A stretch of DNA of 64,000 bases from Schistocephalus solidus (taxonomy: Eukaryota; Platyhelminthes; Cestoda; Diphyllobothriidea; Diphyllobothriidae): assembly GCA_017591395.1 (NCBI GenBank), contig WEDG01006416.1, positions 1 through 64,000 on the forward strand, in the 5' to 3' direction. Below are positions 12,395 through 23,832 of the stretch, piece after piece (within the stretch, counting starts at the first letter, position 1; each line of letters starts with the position of its first letter). Under the pieces are notes generated by a model. That model worked only from the letters and a program-made list of their open reading frames with translations, did not search any database and was not told the origin of the DNA. A program made the translations under genes and the position numbers.

Positions 12395-14574
12395 GTAAGA
12401 ACATCAGACTATTACTTTGATTGAGGACCACCAGCGCCCTTTCTCTGGTACTGGTGTCTGGCAGTCTGCTTTCTGTTTAACTAACCCATCACTCATAGTT
12501 TTTTGGCAAGTAATTATATACTACGTTCTGTTGAAGCTGCCGGTAGTTAGGGTTTCAACACAGCTGCTTTACAACACAGGATTCCCCTATTTACGCATGC
12601 TGCATCGAGGCAATCTCGAGTCAAAGCCTGTGAAAAAAAAACTTGATCATAGTGGCATATTCGAGTAGGCTTTAACTTGTGGAATCAATGATTGGACAGG
12701 AGGCAAAGATTGAAAATGTTTTTGTCTGCGAAGGCGGTGAACACGCGATCATAGGGCCAGTAGGTCTATTAACCTGAGATTTCGGACGCTTGTGGTCTAA
12801 TACATCAACTGTTCCAGTGGTCACCCACTCAGCTCCTTCGCGACAAGGACCTGGGATTCGAAAATGCACCACAACTCATGTTCTTTTCTTGCCATGTTTT
12901 TTTGGCGATTGTATGCATTGTTTAGCCACATCTTGTTTAAAGGGCACACTTAGATCATAACATATTACGTAAGTTTTTTTTCTAAATCAGGAAAGGAGTC
13001 AAAAGTAAACCATTTCGTTTAAAAGGTTCTAAGCTTTCCGATAAAATTATCAGCCCTATTTTAAATATAAGACTAAGTATTCATTATCGATCCTTTTCCC
13101 ACACGTTCACTCTAATACCATTTCAGTTTGACTGACATCTTCCAGTTTAAAAAAACTTAAAGAGGACTTATCTTACAAAATTCACGAAAATCGTGAGGCC
13201 TAAGGGTTGTACTGTTCAGGGGAGGTCGTTTCAGTACAAGAAACCCGTAAGCCGCGTTCTGACTGGAATCACTTCGACGTGATGCTGAGTGTCTGGGCCC
13301 TGATGTGCATTGAGTGCAAAGTCAAAAGTAGCTTCCTTATTTTCCTTTCTAGCGAACTGAGCTTACCTGTGTCAGACTGAGCCTTACGGTGTTATCGAAT
13401 GGTTATTATCTCACCTCTTTAATTAATTAATTCCAAATAAGGAACAACAATTGATATAGGAAACTGGTAAGCTTCTCAGTATATTGCGTCCCTCTAGCTC
13501 CTGAAATTTACCTGTTCAATTATTTTCCTCAAAGTGGGAATAATGACGATTTAATATAATTAAAATCAAGTTCCTGGCGAGCCTGGCAAGCAACATATTA
13601 GGCCAATTCTGTCATAGCTGATAAAAGTAAATGTAAAGCACCAAAAGGAGGCAGCCCATGGAAGTCACGTTCATTTCACTTTCAAAGCCGCATTAAACGC
13701 TTGGTAATCATCATAGCAAAATTCACTCAAAACCCCTCGCAGAGTTTGCAAGGCCAGCGGAAAGCGCCAGCAACGTTGACCTCGGCAACAAATCATACGA
13801 AAATCCGGTTTCAAAAGGCGACAAAATATACTTCTTAGAATCAACCTGTGATCGAAAGCTAAAGACAGAATGCAAACGTCAGCAAAAGCTGGAGGAATGC
13901 TCAGCTTATCGTAACTAGCCACAATAACTTGCTCCTCACCAAGTGCACACATGTTGATTGTAAAATATTTTGACCTAGGGGGCTTTTGCCTAAACGTTCC
14001 ACTCGGATCATTATAGACCAGCACATCTGATGTCGCATTCACAGCCACGTTAATTTCATGCATTCTGGAAGAGCGTTTAATCATTCGTATTCTTCCCATC
14101 CTGATGTGCAGCTTACGAAGAGCTGTTGTTAGATTTGTTGAATATTGATGCTCACCGTAATGGCCCAGAATACCGCATTTACTCTGCGTTCAAGCAGGGA
14201 TAACTCTCAGGGCCTTGTGCATTAAGGGGCTGTGAACAGGAGGAACAGATGTGTTTTTGCTAGTAATTGTACAGAAGCCAACAGGTGAGATACCCTTTAG
14301 CTTTAGTCTATGCAATTCAACTCAGTAGTCCTTCTTATGCTTTTCCCATGGGTCAATTATTATTTACTCAGTCATGCAAATTGTATTCAACTGCTCCCCA
14401 GGACGAAACGGAGACGAGTTATCGGAAGTTTGCAGCCCCATTTCATTAGCCCGTAGTACAAAGGAGTGAATTGTATTATACCGTACCCACCGTTAGACGG
14501 ACTTACCGAACAAGACTTCTTTTATATGACTGAAGCGGTGGGGCAGTCAGATACAAGGGTCCCCGTCAAGGGTT

Positions 14575-14910
14575 ACTGGGCATTACTCTGCTACTGGCAG
14601 AATGATATTACCGACAAAGACAAGGGAGACTGGAATGGTAATTTCTGGTTTATTAGCCGTCATCAGCCAGCCATACCCAACCCCAGGCGCTGCGGCGCCC
14701 GAGGCTCGAACTCGCGACCTATTGGGCAGAAGTCCAACGCTCTACCCACTGCGCCACGAGCTCGTTGTCTTGCCAGTTTCGAACGGGAATATTAACAATG
14801 GTGGTTGGGCGCTCACCGATCGGTTACAGGAATCACTCGTCCCACTGTGCCTTGGGGCTCACTATACAGCCCCGCCAGCAGCCGCAAAGTGGCTAGTGAT
14901 ATAGGCCTCT
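14575..14910 (-). mobile_element. SINE family A, near full-length
   Basis: The best preserved copy for defining the family. Read on the minus strand, the tRNA-like head is GAGCTCGTGGCGCAGTGGG (A box region) with an AGTTCGAGCC B box at about 14703-14712 (plus-strand complement). The body follows (GGGTTGGGTATGGCTGGC, GTCTCCCTTGTCTTTGTCGG). A separate tail part (CTCACCGATCGGTTAC..CCTTGGGGCTCAC..CCGCCAGCAGCCGC) sits on the right at 14810-14900. RNA polymerase III transcription from the head is expected for this SINE class. Confidence 0.8.
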
Positions 14911-15439
14911 ATCAAGCCTAGGCTGCACTTCTTCGTTGAAATGCTAGTGAATTTAAAGGAAAAATTGGACCCGTGTAAATATCTTTTCTGAGCACGTGGA
15001 ATACGGAAAATTTGCACGTGAGTACAGGGGGAATATTTACCGCTCGCTGTTGAAAATATCAAGGAGTAAACGGATAGCTCAACTCCAAATGTTATTCCTG
15101 TAGATTTACCTCCGTAGTCGTTGTTACGAACGGGATGCACATTAAGTCGCAAATTTAGAGAAGAACATGAGCTAACCTACTAGCAGTCATTCTTGGGTGG
15201 CCACATGTATAGGCGAAAAGTTGGCTGTATGTAAAGATCCATTGATCGGAGGACTCGTTGCGTAGGCCAATACATTCGCATGTGCGTCAAAGCCGGAAAC
15301 TCAGAATACAGCTCCCTGCTTTTTCAATCGCAACGCTAAGCACTTTAGCCTGAATGGAAAGACGAAATGAACCTTTCTGTGGACACCTGCAGGCTTAAAG
15401 GATGTCCTGAAAGATTTGGTAACAATCTAGTTAGACTAG

Positions 15440-15600
15440 GCGAATTGACTAGACCCTTGAGCAGTTCCCTCTTATCAGAGAATGAACACTTGTCCAACAC
15501 AATGTAGCGAAAACTCAACGAGGCACGTGACCGCCAAATTTATAGGCATCCACGTCTGAATCGTTTACTGACATCTTTTTCCGTCGCCTCGGTAACAATA
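15440..15600 (-). repeat. Repeat J copy 1 (TATA / CACGTG block), inverted relative to copy 2
   Basis: About 130 bases that match 18600-18745 in reverse complement. Shared blocks are CGATTC/T..ACGTGGATGCCTATAAA, TTGGCGGTCACGTGCC and GTGTTCATTCTCTGATAAG. The conserved TATAAA followed about 10 bases later by CACGTG suggests a promoter-bearing element such as an LTR fragment. I could not identify coding sequence attached to it. Confidence 0.65.
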
Positions 15601-18599
15601 TTTCGTACCGCACTGAAGACAACATTTTCCCGCTTTTATCTTTGAGCATTGGGCCTCTTTTTTCGTTCTTTGATGCAGTGGGCAAGTAAGCAAAAACTAT
15701 CTTTTTTAGCTTGTTTTGTTATAAACGCTAGGCTCACATAATATTTGAGAAACGAACGTGCTTTCGAAACCATGTAGGAATCATGGACAAGCAGGCCCAC
15801 TTGGTTCATCTCGTCTTGCTTTCGTATGCATCGGTTTTTTTAACGAAAACTGAATAGTTTTCTAACTACCCACAAAGGCCAAGAAGTTTGGATTTCCGAG
15901 AGAGCGTAGGAACGCATTATTAGCCAAGCAATCAAGGAACTTATCTGCATTAGCTTTTTAAAGGAATATTAAAGTAAAAAAAGTGACTAATTGGATGTAC
16001 TTCGATAGTAACGTGCGTCAAAAATGCACGTTTGATGTAATAATATTTTTCTCCTTTCTTTTTAGTTTTAAATTTCACAGGGTCTTTCATTATTAATTCA
16101 GAGCTTTGGTACATATTTTGGTGCCGGCTTGCAAGCGATTATCAATCTTTTGTAAATTCGGATCTTTTGTATGTGTTATGTAATCGATTTTAGTTTACTG
16201 TAAAGGAACAAATGAACCTTGATACAAAAAACGCGTTTTGCTCCCTTATCTTTCAATGGTTATTCTTTCTCGGGAAGTATATCTCATGGCCATGACCGAG
16301 CTTGGCATATTGTCGTACAAAAAGAGTACCTTCGAGGAGGAGATAGATGTTTTATTTCGGTATTTTTTACTGCAATGATTAGTAAAGATTTATTTGCCAT
16401 CATTAAATTGTTTTTTTTTTTCATATTTTTCCTCGCTATAAATGAACACAAACTTTTATAAACCTTAAAGGGTCTGCATTAATCCACCTCAGACTCAAAA
16501 TTAAAATACTCTAGGCCATAAAGTCAACAGACATATAAGGAGTGAAACTTTATATGATTCCATTATGAGGCCTCACCTCGTTTAGATAGGATTTACACGT
16601 TCTATGTTGTGACTTCAGCATCGTGAAGTAAACGTTTGTTACTAAAGCCGCGCCCAAAACATTAGCAGAGAATTAATTACTATGAGCCAGTCTTCGCATT
16701 ATAGCCGCCCATTTTTATTGCATATGATGGTTTCATTTTTATTATCTTTTATCTGAATATGTACAGCAATTCTAAAATTTGCATTTATTGTGACCAAAGT
16801 AGACTGAACCATACGTCTTACTTGTCAGTTATGCTCAGTATTCCGCTGGCATTAATTCTTTTAGGATAATGTAATCACAGAACTTGCTCACTTGCTGAGC
16901 CTAGTAAGGGTTTTCTCCTCAAGATGGACAGTTAAAATAGAAAAGGAGCACTCCCTTAATGAGCAAAATTTGTACACTTAGGAGCTCTTTAAATAAATCC
17001 ACAATTTTAAAGAAAGGAGCGCAAGTGATGCCATTCCCAAAAAATTAAAAATAGGGCAATAATTTTTTTTAAATTCTATTGTTACTCACGTTTTCAAAAC
17101 CCCGAATCCTGCATAAAAGAACGGTCAAAATATCTTTCAGAACCGTCTGCTCCGTTAATGACACCAATACCATGAGTTACGTTCTTAGCCACCCGAAGTT
17201 AGTGTGAATTCACGGAATAAATTGGCGGGAATACAGCTTTGTTCCGGAGTTTATAATTTCAAATTTGGACGGTGGTACGTAAGCAATTAAAACGCACTAC
17301 CCGTCATAAATGCCATTCTGGACAACAGGAGTGTTTTATCAAATGTTTGGTTATTAAACCAGAAATCACCTGAAGGAGAAAATCACTTTTCAATTTTCTT
17401 TAGCAAATTATGTCAGGTGGACAGGAGATTAATCGCTTACAAAACCCTGCTTGGGCAGTTAACTTACTGTAGTAGAAGTTGTAGAAGGTTGATTGGGAAA
17501 CAGCCCAAATTTGAAAAAAAACATTCATATGGTTCGACTATTGGATTTACTAAAGTTTTTCTCTATCCTTCGTGAGTTTGAGTGTTGCCAGGAAGCCGAT
17601 GTTTTACAACTGAGTGATAATTTAAAAATACTGTGACAAAAATAAAAAAATGTCCCTAATTTCAGCGATCCTTGTTTGAAAAATTAAAATAGTTTATCAT
17701 TTAAAAATAGTATACTTTGGCTAATTTATACATTTAAATGCGTGCATAGTGGCTCAACAAAATTTTCAAACTGCTAACCATCTAGACCGTACGTTAAAGA
17801 TTGTCCTGTTTGCTCATAGATTGTTATTGATAGAGCGGAACTTGCTAATAGAAACCCAGAACGCACTCTCACTGCTCACTGTAAAAGTAATTTAAGACCC
17901 GTTCCACCTCTGTTCCTCATTCATGCTAAAGTGTCCAATCAAAGGCCTAGTTTGTCATTTTCAACTGCGTAACGCCTCACGCTGCCTCGTCTAAAGCCCT
18001 CTCAACATGAAAGCGCTGAAATAACCACTGAATCTTAAAAGAAGACGCCCTCATTAACCGCTGTTCATTATTAACGTGCACGGCATACAACTTATTGTTC
18101 TGCGCTCATAGCTTCAATCACTTTTAACATGAATAGGAGATAAAAATACTTCCAAAACGAAGGACATTTATTGGCCTTTTTTAACGAAGTGAGCACTAGA
18201 GGAATGAGTAAGCAGCGTGTTAGCAAAGCAAACTGATTTATAGTGTTTGCATTTGCGCCTGAGCCACGTGTTGAAATGGGTTCAACTCGGTACACGTTAC
18301 GAGTCTACCCCGCATGTGACGCCTAGTGGTTTCATCAAAGGGGTCGTCCACGATTCCTATGTGGTTTTGCAGGCACACATTCGTTTCTCAAATATTATGA
18401 GTCGTTTGTTTGGAAAGAAAAAGGCTACAAATAGCTAGCTGTGCTCAGTAAAGAAATGAAATCTGCCTAGCATTTAAGCCGGGGTAATTGTACTTGCTTG
18501 TTCGCTGCGTAAAAGAACGAGGAAAACGTGTCTAATGCTCCGAAATAACACCAGGAAAAGGTCGTCTTCAAGGCAGCAGGATAAACGGCTACCGGGTCT

Positions 18600-18745
18600 A
18601 CTTAAGTAGATGTCAGAAAACGATTCTAACATGGATACCTATAAAATTGGCGGTCACGTGCCCCGTTGAGTCATGCTACAGAGTTTTCCTTTCACTGTGT
18701 TGACCGAGTGTTCATTCTCTAATAGAAGGCAACTGCTCACAAGTT
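18600..18745 (+). repeat. Repeat J copy 2 (TATA / CACGTG block)
   Basis: Inverted partner of 15440-15600, containing CCTATAAAATTGGCGG and GGTCACGTGCC, and differing by small insertions around 18675-18690. The two copies are about 3 kb apart inside intron 1. If transcribed they could pair in the pre-mRNA. Confidence 0.65.
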
Positions 18746-18804
18746 TATTTAAATATTATTGTTCCCTTAATTTTGTTCCACTATTATTGACAACTCCTTT
18801 AGGA

Positions 18805-19145
18805 GATTGATGGATAGGCGTTCACCGATCAGCTATGAGACTCATTTGTCCCATTTTGCCTAGGCGCTCTCTTTCTTTCTCTCTAGCCCCCGGCAGCAGC
18901 CGCACAGCGGCTATTAGTATAGGCATTAGAACATTATCGACAAAGACAAGGGAGACTGGAATGGCCCTTTCTGGTTTTTTAGCCGTCATCAGTCAGTCAT
19001 ACCTAACACCAGGTGTTGCGCCACCCCGTACTATTCTACTGTGTATTCTTCTAGCCGCCGTGCGGTTGCTGTTGGGGCTCAAGAGAGAGTTATAAAACAG
19101 AAAAGGACGAGTTAGTCCCGTAACCGATCAGTGAACACCTATCCA
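18805..19145. mobile_element. SINE family A, opposed copies
   Basis: 18805-19030 holds the tail part (TTCACCGATCAGCTATGAGA, GGCAGCAGCCGCACAGCGGC) followed by the body and head in minus orientation (GACAAAGACAAGGGAGACTG, CGTCATCAGTCAGTCATACC). 19040-19145 has the tail part again in plus orientation (AGCCGCCGTGCGG, GACGAGTTAGTCCCGTAACC). The two are therefore inverted with respect to each other. Confidence 0.7.
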
Positions 19146-19179
19146 CCAATGTATATATTCCCTATCTAAACCGGCAAGA

Positions 19180-19345
19180 CCACAAGCCCTTGGCTCAATG
19201 GTTAAAGCGTTGGCCTTCTAATAATGGGTCGCAGGTTCGAGCCTAGGGTAGCGCAACACCTTGGGTTGAACATGACTGGCTGATAAAACGAATAAGCTAG
19301 AAATTGCATTTTAGTCTCTCTGGTCTTCGTTGGTAATGTTCTATT
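19180..19345 (+). mobile_element. SINE family A head and body, plus orientation
   Basis: A tRNA-like head (CTTGGCTCAATGGTTAAAGC A-box region; GGTTCGAGCCTAGGGT B-box region at about 19233-19248) runs into the body GGTTGAACATGACTGGCTGA and TCTTCGTTGGTAATGTTC. It is the cleanest plus-strand example of the head. Confidence 0.75.
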
Positions 19346-19980
19346 CCTTCAGGAGATCCGTTAAGACTGCAGGTATCTAAGGGAAGATTAATTTCTTCTT
19401 ATTCAGCGCAGCGTGCTTAGTACGATCACCCGCCTGCTCATCCAGTTTACAGACCAGTAATGCCTCAGGTTCCTGAACTGAACTTAGCCCCGTTTGAATG
19501 CAGACCAAAATGTAGTCTTCTGGAACCAATATCATCAATATTCCACAAATTCAATGTCGGGGCAAGCTCTTTTTTAGTTGCAGTCTTAAATGAAGAAAAC
19601 TAATCGTTGATAACTCTTCTAAACTGCATGTTGCTAAATTGGCTCTGAGTACGGTCGTCGGTCAAGATCGGAATTGCAGACTTCGATTAAAGTTTTGAAA
19701 TTTCAAAATCATGGTGTAAAACTAATTTCCAGCAGAGATTTGTGCATTTTAAAGTGCCATTTGTTGTGGTTAGCAGAATAATGCTCTAACGACGAGCTTA
19801 CTCAAAACTGTGCATTCTTCCTTGCTCTCTTCGCTTACTTTTTTCTGCATTCGGAATCCTTTTACTGGCTATTAATGTCTTTTTTGTTTGTCATATTGCC
19901 TAGCATACTGTTTTTGCGGGTACTTTGAATGTCTCGAAGTTGATTCCCCTTATGTGCCCATCACTGCCATCACTGGTTAA
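19346..19980. other. Intron sequence, nothing recognised
   Basis: No repeat or exon recognised. Confidence 0.4.
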
Positions 19981-19984
19981 GGTT

Positions 19985-20185
19985 TTAATAGGTGCTTATT
20001 GAATAATTCCTTTGACCCAACTATGAAACGATCTGTGACTTCGGTGAGATTGGAACCCAGGACGTTAATAGCAAGGCTCTAACGAGGCCCCACCGCCAGC
20101 TGTGAGTTTAATCACATTTTTATCAAATTTCCTGCCCAGCCTACTGTAACGTTCCATCAATTCTGATACAGTGAGCTGACTGACC
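19985..20185 (-). mobile_element. SINE family B copy, minus orientation
   Basis: The minus strand reads TGTGATTAAACTCACAGCTG, GTGGGGCCTCGTTAGAGCC, a B-box-like GGGTTCCAATC, then GTTGGGTCAAAGGAATTATT. This is the same order as the plus-strand family B copies. Its leader block (CAGTCAGCTCACTGTATCAG on the minus strand) faces the next copy, giving a head-to-head pair. Confidence 0.7.
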
Positions 20186-20224
20186 GGTCAATCTGCGATG
20201 CACCCGATGAATACCAGGCTCATT

Positions 20225-20690
20225 TGGGCAGTCAGCTTACTGTATCAGAATTTTTGGATTCCACTCACGGCTCCCGGTGGGGCCACGTAGCTCAGTTGGC
20301 TAGAGCTTTGGCTGTATTAAAGCCTTCCCCTTGCTGGCGTAGGTTCAAATCCCACTGAGGCCGTCGCGTTGTTCATAAGTGGGTCAAGGGAATCATTCAA
20401 ATCTGACAAAATCCTCTACTTATTAATTGTTCCTGGTAGTCATCTGGTGGATTCTAGATTTATTGCTTAGGAAATCCTGTTTGGGCAGTCAGCTTACTGT
20501 ATCAGAAATGGTGGATTCCATTATTTGCAGTATGCTGATTAGGTAACTTCACCCTAATGTGATTAAAGTCACAGCTCCGGGTTGAGTTGCGTAACTCCAG
20601 CGCTTAAAGTGTTGGCTGTACTCAAACCTTGTACTTGCCGTCGTAGTTTCAAATTTCTCCAAGACCGAAGATTGTTTTATAACTGATTCA
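20225..20690 (+). mobile_element. SINE family B, tandem dimer
   Basis: The unit order is leader (CAGTCAGCTTACTGTATCAG), CTCACGGCTCCCGGTGGGG, a tRNA-like module at 20281-20362, then GTGGGTCAAGGGAATCATTC and TCATCTGGTGGATTCTAG. After that the leader starts again at 20489 and a second, decayed tRNA-like module follows at about 20580-20665. The module in the first unit has an A box (TAGCTCAGTTGG), a long variable region (TTCCCCTTGCTGG) and a B box (GGTTCAAATCCCAC). The spacing shows that a dimeric unit was inserted or amplified. Confidence 0.75.
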
Positions 20691-21060
20691 AACGGAGTAA
20701 GGTTTCATCAGTGTTACATTTCAGTCAACATTTCGTCTCATCAAGAGAGGGAACTCTTCTTCGAACATTTTTAGACAATCGCGACTTCTTGACGTGAATT
20801 TGAACGTTTTTAGTGAACATGGCGTATATGGAAAGCCCTGTTAGTTTATCATTTATGGGCTACCTTTTTTGAATCGTTTTATGCACCAGATATCTTGGCT
20901 ACATGGGGAGCATCCAGAATATAGATACAGCCGATTACCATATGTTGGCTTCTCAGCTACGTACGTTTTTTGTGAGTAATTTCGATTATACTTGTGGCTT
21001 ATTTTCAGTAGCAAACCTTTTATCGGATTGATCAGGGGTCTTTTGTAAAGGCACACCCTG

Positions 21061-21237
21061 CAGCCAAATATACCGGGTTCCACTCCTTGTTATCTGTTTT
21101 GATTACCTCGATCATGTTTTCAGCCAAATATACCGGGTTTATATATATATATATATATGTTTTCAGCCAAATATACCGGGTTCCACTCCTTGTTATCTGT
21201 TTTGATTACCTCGATCATGTTTTCAGCCAAATATACC

Positions 21238-21292
<55 letters not shown>

Positions 21293-21358
21293 TTCAGCCA
21301 AATATACCGGGTTCCACTCCTTGTTATCTGTTTTGATTACCTCGATCATGTTTTCAGC
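21061..21358 (+). repeat. Tandem repeat with expanding AT tracts, just upstream of exon 2
   Basis: Three copies start at 21061, 21164 and 21295 (third partial). Each unit contains CAGCCAAATATACCGGG, then GTTCCACTCCTTGTTATC and GATTACCTCGATCATG, then the CAGCCAAATATACCGGG block again, followed by a TA dinucleotide array. The TA arrays are about 10 repeats (21139-21158) and 24 repeats (21242-21289). The copies are otherwise nearly identical, indicating recent duplication. The array ends about 235 bases before the exon 2 acceptor. Confidence 0.9.
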
Positions 21359-21593
21359 TTCGCCATAATATAAGATGCTTGCTGTGTGCATATTAGTGCA
21401 CAAGGACAAAAACTTTTGGTTTAGAATATTCTGGTGATACCTGGCTGCTTAGACATTCCAGGAATATATATGCCTTCCTCTATTCATGCCGCATAATTTG
21501 AGTAACAGTAGACTGAAATACATAAATTCGAGATCGATCAATGAAAAAAAATTATAAAAGCCTCCATTCATTCCCCTTTTCCTACTCTTTCAG

Positions 21594-21740
21594 GTACCAA
21601 ATCAAATTTTGGAGGCCAGTGCCGGATTCTCGCATGAAATCTCTTTGAACGAGACTTCTCGGCAGACCGTGGAAGAAGAACTTGTATGGGGTGTAGATAC
21701 CCGTATAGTTGTTCCGCCACACAGCACGGCTGAGGCTGAG
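21594..21740 (+). CDS. Aerolysin-like protein, exon 2 (membrane-insertion hairpin region)
   Basis: Exon of 49 codons, phase 0 at both ends, between a strong acceptor (CCTACTCTTTCAG ending at 21593) and a consensus donor GTAAGT at 21741. It encodes residues 122-170. An alternating polar/apolar stretch (EASAGFSHEISL) is followed by TVEEEL (146-151), Trp153, and VVPPHS (160-165) leading into the next strand. In aerolysin/ETX-MTX2 proteins the pre-stem hairpin that becomes the transmembrane barrel sits here, and the 'W..D..I.VPP' stretch after it is among the most conserved parts of the family. The exon is symmetrical, so skipping it would keep the frame but remove the predicted insertion region. 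No stop or frameshift is seen. Confidence 0.85.
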
Positions 21741-22084
21741 GTAAGTTCAATTCGTTAATGCTTTGAGGTGACAGCGATATCCTGTGTATAAATCCTTCTA
21801 GAGTTTTGTCTCACCTCAGCTTACCTGTAGTCGACCATTCCTAGATCATCGGATTTCTCCACATTTCCGTATAACCTCCTACCTGCACTGTAGGCAGCCC
21901 AATTAAATGGCCTGATTTTAAACAATAGGGCTAGGGACTAAATTTTAGACAGGTAATTTTCTGACCATGTTAAATAACACTTTCCCGGGTGCCAGTAACT
22001 AGAGAACGATTGTTGGGGCTCTACTTTAAATACTAATGGTGATTAGCTTCGAGTACTTGGAAAGAAATCAAAATTAATTTGATT

Positions 22085-22210
22085 AGAACTGGACATGGAC
22101 ATAGTACAGGAGCCTTGCGCTAAATTCCAGGGATTCGCCTATTCTCTGCCTTAACCCTAATCTTAATTTCGCTGGAATTTAACACAAGGTCACCTGTAAT
22201 ACGGACGCAC
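22085..22210. repeat. Foldback element with telomere-like core (family D), short copy
   Basis: The left arm CCTTGCGCTAAATTCCAGGG and the right arm CGCTGGAATTTAACACAAGG are mutually inverted. Between them is a short CTTAACCCTAATCTTAA core. Confidence 0.75.
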
Positions 22211-22419
22211 CTATTCCTGCGTGCTAACAGTGACTTCATTATATAAGTAAGTTAATATGTTTAAAGGCCTGGAGGAATCTGATAAATTCCGCATTACTCT
22301 GTCGTATCGGCATGTAATTGAGCCTTCTCGGTAATAGGGAAGGCCGAACGAGCTGGTGCACTTAAGAGGCAGAGAGGCAAGTATATGTACAAATGTGAAC
22401 AATACTAGGGAGGCCGAAA

Positions 22420-22730
22420 ATGAGGCGGCTGAAATCTTGGTGTGTGTTTGTGTGGCCTTTATGGCACTCCCACTCCGTGGGATCCGAGCCAGGTGTGATG
22501 GTACGCACAGGGGCGGCTCCGGCGGCGCCAGCTACCTGCGCCCTCTCCCATCTCCGATTTTCTTGACTCTGTCATGACATCGGGCCAGGTGGGGGAGGAG
22601 GAGAGAGTGCCGTAGATGCAGCGCAAGTCTACTATCACTTCAAACTAAATCACGTGCAAGTTATCGTCCCTGCACCACTCTTCCGAGGAGCATATGGTAG
22701 ACATCGTCGGACAACGACGCTATACATTTA
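22420..22730 (+). repeat. Dispersed repeat family G copy
   Basis: It shares ordered blocks with 29340-29740, 40890-41230 and 61855-62215: a GATGGTACGCACAG-type block, the GCCAGCTACCTGCGCCCTC block, GAGAGTGCCGTAGATGCAGC, then CACGTGCAAGTTATCGTCCC and ATGGTAGACATCGTCGGACA. It is probably a SINE-like family. I could not confirm a tRNA-like head in this copy. Confidence 0.7.
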
Positions 22731-23706
22731 ATCTTCGCGGTGTATGCAAAAGAAGAGAGGCATAAGAGAAACAGCCACATTTCCCCCAGATAATTCTTCC
22801 TAGGCCTCGTCCTTGCATGAACCCCAGGGTTGGTAAGTTCAGCATTCCTTGGGCGTGACTACTAACCAGCAGCTAGCTTACGCCTCTTCAGATGCGTGAC
22901 CCTGACTGACATTCGTAATATGGGTCAAGTGTGTGCAACAGCGGACGTCACTGGCAGCATCTCAATTATTATTAATTATGTTGGCAGAACCAAAAAAACT
23001 GTGCACAAACATCTTTATTCGGTTACTTTCTTCTTTATACTGCAGTTGGGTTTTAAAAAAGATGATGCATATAGCGGCGCTACTGTGGAAACCTTTTGGC
23101 ACCGACCTCCAAAAAGGTCTCAGATGGACTATTAGGGCGAGAAGACGTTTCTGACACCGCTGGATAGAGTGGTCATTGGTGTTCGTTTCCAGTTGTGAAA
23201 ATGGGCCAGCTGACAGCAGCTTTCACCATCAAAAAGACAGATATAAAAGAAAATGCTGGTGTCGCCTAGGTTCCATTTTTTTCCTTTTGAGGTCGTTTGG
23301 AGAGATAAATTGTGTGGACTAATTATGGGGTGGTATGGCGTTTCAACCAATCATCACGCACTGTGTGTGATAATCAAGTATACAACTTGTTTGGAATAGT
23401 TGCATTCATAGTTATTTGTAAATATTACTGATAAGGGAACGGCGCATTGAAATGGCAACTTCTTGGTTATTTATCATCATTGGCCAGTCGGCCGTCCGTC
23501 CGCAGTCCAACGCGAAGCAGATGGCTGACAGTTAAACTTGAATCAGTTCATGGCTGATCAGATTTAAGCTAAACACTTCAACAGTTCAACTGCGAGGGCA
23601 CATCTTCTCAACTCTCGTCAGAGGTAACCCATCCCACTTTGACTGCATTCACTGCTTTACCCTGATTTGAGTATGCACATGGGTGCTTCTTTATGTCTCA
23701 TAGCCC

Positions 23707-23832
<126 letters not shown>

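Larger units (their letters stand above)
12395..21593 (+). other. Intron 1 of the aerolysin-like gene (about 9.2 kb)
   Basis: Runs from GTAAGA at 12395 to a pyrimidine-rich tract and CAG at 21591-21593. It contains SINE copies, an inverted repeat pair, a tandem repeat close to exon 2 and otherwise AT-rich sequence. A 142-codon minus-strand ATG frame (14099-13671) has no recognised domain and is of chance length. 16.0-18.0 kb shows nothing recognisable. An alternative exon cannot be excluded. Confidence 0.75.

Noticed and set aside
13671..14099. 142-codon ATG frame on the minus strand within intron 1
   Set aside because: No domain recognised, no splice or promoter signals, and several frames of this length are expected by chance in 64 kb.
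20150..20255. Stand-alone hairpin regulatory element
   Set aside because: The inverted blocks are leader sequences of two SINE B copies in head-to-head orientation.
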